64,000 nucleotides of DNA from Rhizobium viscosum (GTDB taxonomy: Bacteria > Pseudomonadota > Alphaproteobacteria > Rhizobiales > Rhizobiaceae). Of this stretch, positions 61,398 through 64,000 are shown piece after piece (positions within the stretch are counted from its first letter, which is position 1; the number at the start of each line of letters is the position of its first letter). Below the pieces are notes generated by a model. The model made no database searches and had not been told where the DNA came from. It saw nothing but the letters and a program-made list of their open reading frames with translations. The stretch spans positions 1,116,001-1,180,000 of the forward strand of contig NZ_JADBEC010000002.1 of NCBI RefSeq assembly GCF_014873945.1, written 5' to 3'. The position numbers and the translations under genes are program-made.

Positions 61398-61653
61398 ACA
61401 CCACTGGCTCACCCGCTAGGTACCTGACGCTCTCATCACACGACGCGCTGCCTTTGATGGGCGCGTGCCACGGAGAGCGACCCAGTCAGCTCTCCACCAG
61501 AGGGCCACTCTATGCCTTCAAGGTCAATCTTTTCCGAAGATAAAAGCAGTATCCTATCCAAAACGCGTACATGCATTGCCCTCCTTGTGCCCGTCTATCG
61601 CCCCGATCCGATTGCAGGCGTTTGACAGGCAAGACATGTGCCAGCAACGTCCT

Positions 61654-62439
61654 TCAGGTCATGTAGACGCCGCCAGTCACATTAACGCCCTGGCCGGTCA
61701 TAAAACGGGCGCTGTCGGAGCAAAGGAAGACCACGACATCGGCAACGTCCTCGGGTGTTTCGATACGCCCGAGGGGGGTCTGACCAACATATTCGTCAAA
61801 CACCTGTTGTGGTGAGATGTTGCGAAGGCGCGCCTCCCATTCGATCTCCCGGCTTTGCATGCCGGTTTTCACGAAGCCTGGGCAGACGGCGTTCACCCTG
61901 ATACCTGCAGGCGCAAGCTCGCGTGCGAGGGCCTGAGTCCAACCAAGAACGGCAAACTTGCTGGCAGAATAGTGGGCCAGAAGCGGCGCGCCGACTTTTG
62001 CCGCAAGTGACGCCGTATTGACGATGCAGCCGTGCCCCTGCCCGACCAGATGGCGGCCAGCGATCTGGTTCGTCAGAAAAATCCCGCGCGTGTTGACATC
62101 GAAATTGAAGTCCCATTCCTCGTCGGTCAACTCGAGGGCCTTCTGCATGGTGGAAACACCGGCATTGGCGATGACGATATCGCACCCCCCTATCCCGTTT
62201 ACCGCCTCAACGAAGGCAGCCTCGACAGAATCCCGCTTACGCACGTCGACCTCGACGGCAACGGCACCGTTTCCGATCGACTGGACCGCCTGGGCTGCCG
62301 CGTCGAGGTTGATGTCGGCGACCGCGACGACAACATCCTGGGCGGCAAGCGCCTTGGCGATGGCAAGCCCGATGCCGGTTGCACCTCCCGTGACGAACGC
62401 GCGGCGCCCCTGAAGCTCGGAAAAGACAGGCGGTTTCAT
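61654..62439 (-). CDS. Short-chain dehydrogenase/reductase, sugar-alcohol dehydrogenase-like
   Basis: A 261-residue SDR: FVTGGATGIGLAIAKALA, DIVIANAGVSTM (NNAG variant), catalytic serine in VNTASLAAK, YSASK as YxxxK, GIRVNAVCPGFVKT and a C-terminal VNVTGGVYMT. It resembles polyol or sorbitol-6-phosphate-type dehydrogenases. It is divergent from the BtpA-like and FGGY kinase genes, sharing a promoter region with an inverted repeat, which suggests a common sugar or polyol pathway. Confidence 0.86.
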   Translation of the reverse strand: MKPPVFSELQGRRAFVTGGATGIGLAIAKALAAQDVVVAVADINLDAAAQAVQSIGNGAVAVEVDVRKRDSVEAAFVEAVNGIGGCDIVIANAGVSTMQKALELTDEEWDFNFDVNTRGIFLTNQIAGRHLVGQGHGCIVNTASLAAKVGAPLLAHYSASKFAVLGWTQALARELAPAGIRVNAVCPGFVKTGMQSREIEWEARLRNISPQQVFDEYVGQTPLGRIETPEDVADVVVFLCSDSARFMTGQGVNVTGGVYMT

Positions 62440-62482
62440 GGCAGCTCCTTGAACGATTTCAAAAGAGCGTATCCAACAAAAT

Positions 62483-62520
62483 CGAACTCATCAAATGTTT
62501 TTTTTGTTTGATTGAGTTCG
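62483..62520. promoter_or_regulatory. Inverted repeat in divergent SDR / BtpA-like promoter
   Basis: CGAACTCA (62483-62490) and TGAGTTCG (62513-62520) are perfect complements, extended by TCAAA and TTTGA with one offset base, around a T-rich centre. It is a probable operator for an unseen regulator of the locus. Confidence 0.5.
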
Positions 62521-62680
62521 TTTCGATGCGTATGGTCAAGCTGACTTGCGAAAGATGCTCCCTCGGGAATCCGACGGGCTCGGCAATGACTCAAGGCAGT
62601 TCACAGGAAACCGTGGGCTCAATCATCACTGCTCGGTCGAGCCGAGCGTGCATAACAGAACGTCGTGGAAGGACTGCACA

Positions 62681-63481
62681 ATGGTTTTTGAATGCTTCGG
62701 GAAGCGCAAGAAGGTGGTCATCGCCATGGCCCATATCGGCGCCCTGCCCGGATCGCCGCTTTACGACGCTCAGGGAGGCATGCAAAAGCTGATCGATGAC
62801 GTGGCATCGGACGTCGAGAAGCTGCAGGCCGGCGGCGTCGATGCCATCATGTTCGGCAACGAGAACGATCGGCCCTATGTCTTCAAGGGGTCGGCCGAAA
62901 GCGTTGCGGCGATGACTGCCATCGTGCAGGCAATCAAGCCTGAACTGAAAGTTCCGTTTGGCGTGAACTATCTCTGGGATCCTGTCTCGAGCGTCGCCAT
63001 CGGCGCTGTCACCGGCGCCAGTTTCGTGCGTGAAATCTTCACGGGCCTTTTTGCCTCCGACATGGGGCTGTGGCAACCGGACTGTGCAGCTGCGGCCCGG
63101 CTGCGGGCGAATCTCGGCCGAGGTGACATGAAGATGCTGTTCAACATCAACGCGGAATTTGCCCATTCGCTGGATCAGCGCCCGATAGCGTTGCGCGCCA
63201 AGAGCGCCGTCTTCTCCTCCGTTGCTGATGCCATTCTTGTATCCGGCCCGATTACCGGGCAGCCCGCGAGCCAGTCGGATCTTCGCGAGGTATGCGAGGC
63301 GGTCACCGACGTCCCGGTCTTTGCCAATACCGGCGTCAACATCGATAATATCCGCGACGTTTTCTCCATGGCGCAGGGCTGCATAATAGGCACCCATTTC
63401 AAGGTGGACGGCAATACGTGGAACGCTGTTGACGCGGCGCGCGTCAGACGCTTCATGGACGTCGTCGAGACTTTGCGCTGA
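62681..63481 (+). CDS. BtpA/SgcQ-family protein
   Basis: A 266-residue TIM-barrel-like protein: VVIAMAHIGALPGSPLYD at the N-terminus, GGVDAIMFGNENDRPY, PFGVNYLWDPVSSVAIGAVT, and FANTGVNIDNIRDVF with GTHFKVDGNTWN near the end. All are diagnostic for the BtpA family. BtpA affects photosystem I assembly in cyanobacteria, but in heterotrophs relatives (SgcQ) sit in sugar-use operons with unproven function. GGAAGGA precedes ATG 62681; an upstream in-frame ATG at 62546 would add 45 non-conserved residues. It is followed after 13 bp by an FGGY kinase gene. Confidence 0.88.
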   Translation: MVFECFGKRKKVVIAMAHIGALPGSPLYDAQGGMQKLIDDVASDVEKLQAGGVDAIMFGNENDRPYVFKGSAESVAAMTAIVQAIKPELKVPFGVNYLWDPVSSVAIGAVTGASFVREIFTGLFASDMGLWQPDCAAAARLRANLGRGDMKMLFNINAEFAHSLDQRPIALRAKSAVFSSVADAILVSGPITGQPASQSDLREVCEAVTDVPVFANTGVNIDNIRDVFSMAQGCIIGTHFKVDGNTWNAVDAARVRRFMDVVETLR

Positions 63482-63494
63482 GGCGAAAGGCGTC

Positions 63495-64000
63495 ATGGCA
63501 GCTGTCCTCGGCCTCGATATCGGAACGACCTCCACGATCGGCATCCTGGTTGGCCTGCCGGATCAGATTTTGGCAACGGCAAGCCGGCCGGTGACCTTGT
63601 CCTCCCCGCATATCGGCTGGGCGGAGGAAAACCCTTCGGAATGGTGGGAGAACGTATGCTCTCTCATCGGGGAACTGCTCGTCACCTCCGGCCTTGATGC
63701 CGGAGAGATCAGCGCGATTGGCGTGACAGGCATGCTCCCTGCCGTCGTTTTGCTCGATGCGCGCGGCAAGGTGCTGAGACCAAGCATTCAGCAAAGCGAT
63801 GGGCGATGTGGCGCCGAAGTCGCCGAACTGAAGGCGGCATGGGACGAACGCGCGTTCCTGGAGAGGGCCGGAAACGGCATCAATCAGCAGCTCGTCACAG
63901 CAAAGCTGAGATGGATAGAACGGCACGAGCCGCGGGTCTTCGAGCAGATTGAAACGGTCTTCGGCTCCTATGACTACATCAACTATCGGCTGACCGGCGC
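63495..64000 (+). CDS. FGGY-family carbohydrate kinase, 3' truncated by window edge
   Basis: ATG 63495 opens a frame still open at the window end (168 codons visible). It begins AAVLGLDIGTTSTIGILVGL, the phosphate-1 loop of FGGY kinases, followed by HIGWAEENPSEWWENVCSLI, IGVTGMLPAVVLLD, IQQSDGRCGAEVAEL and GSYDYINYRLTG. These match the N-terminal half of xylulokinase/ribulokinase/glycerol-kinase relatives. It phosphorylates a sugar or polyol using ATP; the specificity determinants lie partly outside. It is probably co-transcribed with the BtpA-like gene. Confidence 0.88.
   Translation, partial: MAAVLGLDIGTTSTIGILVGLPDQILATASRPVTLSSPHIGWAEENPSEWWENVCSLIGELLVTSGLDAGEISAIGVTGMLPAVVLLDARGKVLRPSIQQSDGRCGAEVAELKAAWDERAFLERAGNGINQQLVTAKLRWIERHEPRVFEQIETVFGSYDYINYRLTG

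Overview
The window reads as a high-GC alphaproteobacterial accessory region, most probably from a Rhizobium/Agrobacterium/Sinorhizobium-type bacterium and plausibly from a plasmid or secondary replicon. The grounds are the codon use, the density of Dpp/Opp-type ABC importers and GntR/SorC/LysR regulators, a RirA-type iron box (TGA-N9-TCA), and an agrocinopine-type phosphodiester uptake locus. This assignment is an inference. No rRNA, tRNA, CRISPR array, intact transposase or replication gene was seen.

1-11.4 kb: an iron-siderophore locus. A chain of overlapping genes encodes a type III PLP decarboxylase (cut by the left edge), an SbnA-like PLP synthase, an opine (octopine/nopaline) dehydrogenase-family enzyme, one NIS (IucA/IucC) synthetase, an MFS exporter, a periplasmic siderophore-binding protein, a FecCD permease and an ATPase. 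A convergent TonB-dependent receptor gene has an IRO (RirA) box overlapping a TTGACA. The four enzymes map one-to-one onto the bonds of the aminopolycarboxylate siderophore rhizobactin (lysine, ethylenediamine bridge, carboxyethyl group, malate). That makes this the strongest candidate for an exciting system in the window.

11.8-24.8 kb: a sugar-acid module. IlvD/Edd [2Fe-2S] dehydratase, RraA-like protein, D-2-hydroxyacid dehydrogenase and a ketoglutarate-semialdehyde-type aldehyde dehydrogenase lie on the minus strand. Two GntR regulators, a DHDPS-family lyase and a complete Dpp-type ABC importer accompany them, mostly on the plus strand. A CACTAAT-N2-ATTAGTG palindrome recurs upstream of the dehydratase operon and the importer, with a weaker copy at the GntR gene, suggesting one regulon.

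24.8-30.9 kb: a scar holding a broken LivF and a broken TetR gene. Next come an alpha/beta hydrolase lacking its nucleophile, a divergent GntR regulator with a perfect palindrome between the two, an aldehyde dehydrogenase, an MFS transporter and a LysR remnant.

30.9-39.1 kb: SorC regulator, HAD phosphatase, Dpp-type importer and glycerophosphodiester phosphodiesterase. This is the functional set of the agrocinopine (acc) locus, so import and cleavage of a sugar or glycerol phosphodiester is proposed.

39.6-56.6 kb: a 13-gene minus-strand array read as one operon: Dpp-type importer, MFS, D-hydantoinase-like and dihydroorotase-like amidohydrolases, PuuE-like allantoinase, ThDP enzyme, epimerase and three SDRs. 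An AraC/GlxA-type regulator gene lies just upstream. It looks like an undescribed cyclic-amide or ureide catabolic pathway. At 57.4-61.4 kb an overlapping plus-strand operon encodes two cytosine-deaminase-like amidohydrolases around a gamma-glutamyltransferase.

61.6-64 kb: an SDR gene divergent from a BtpA/SgcQ-like gene and an FGGY kinase gene cut by the right edge, probably the start of a sugar or polyol locus.
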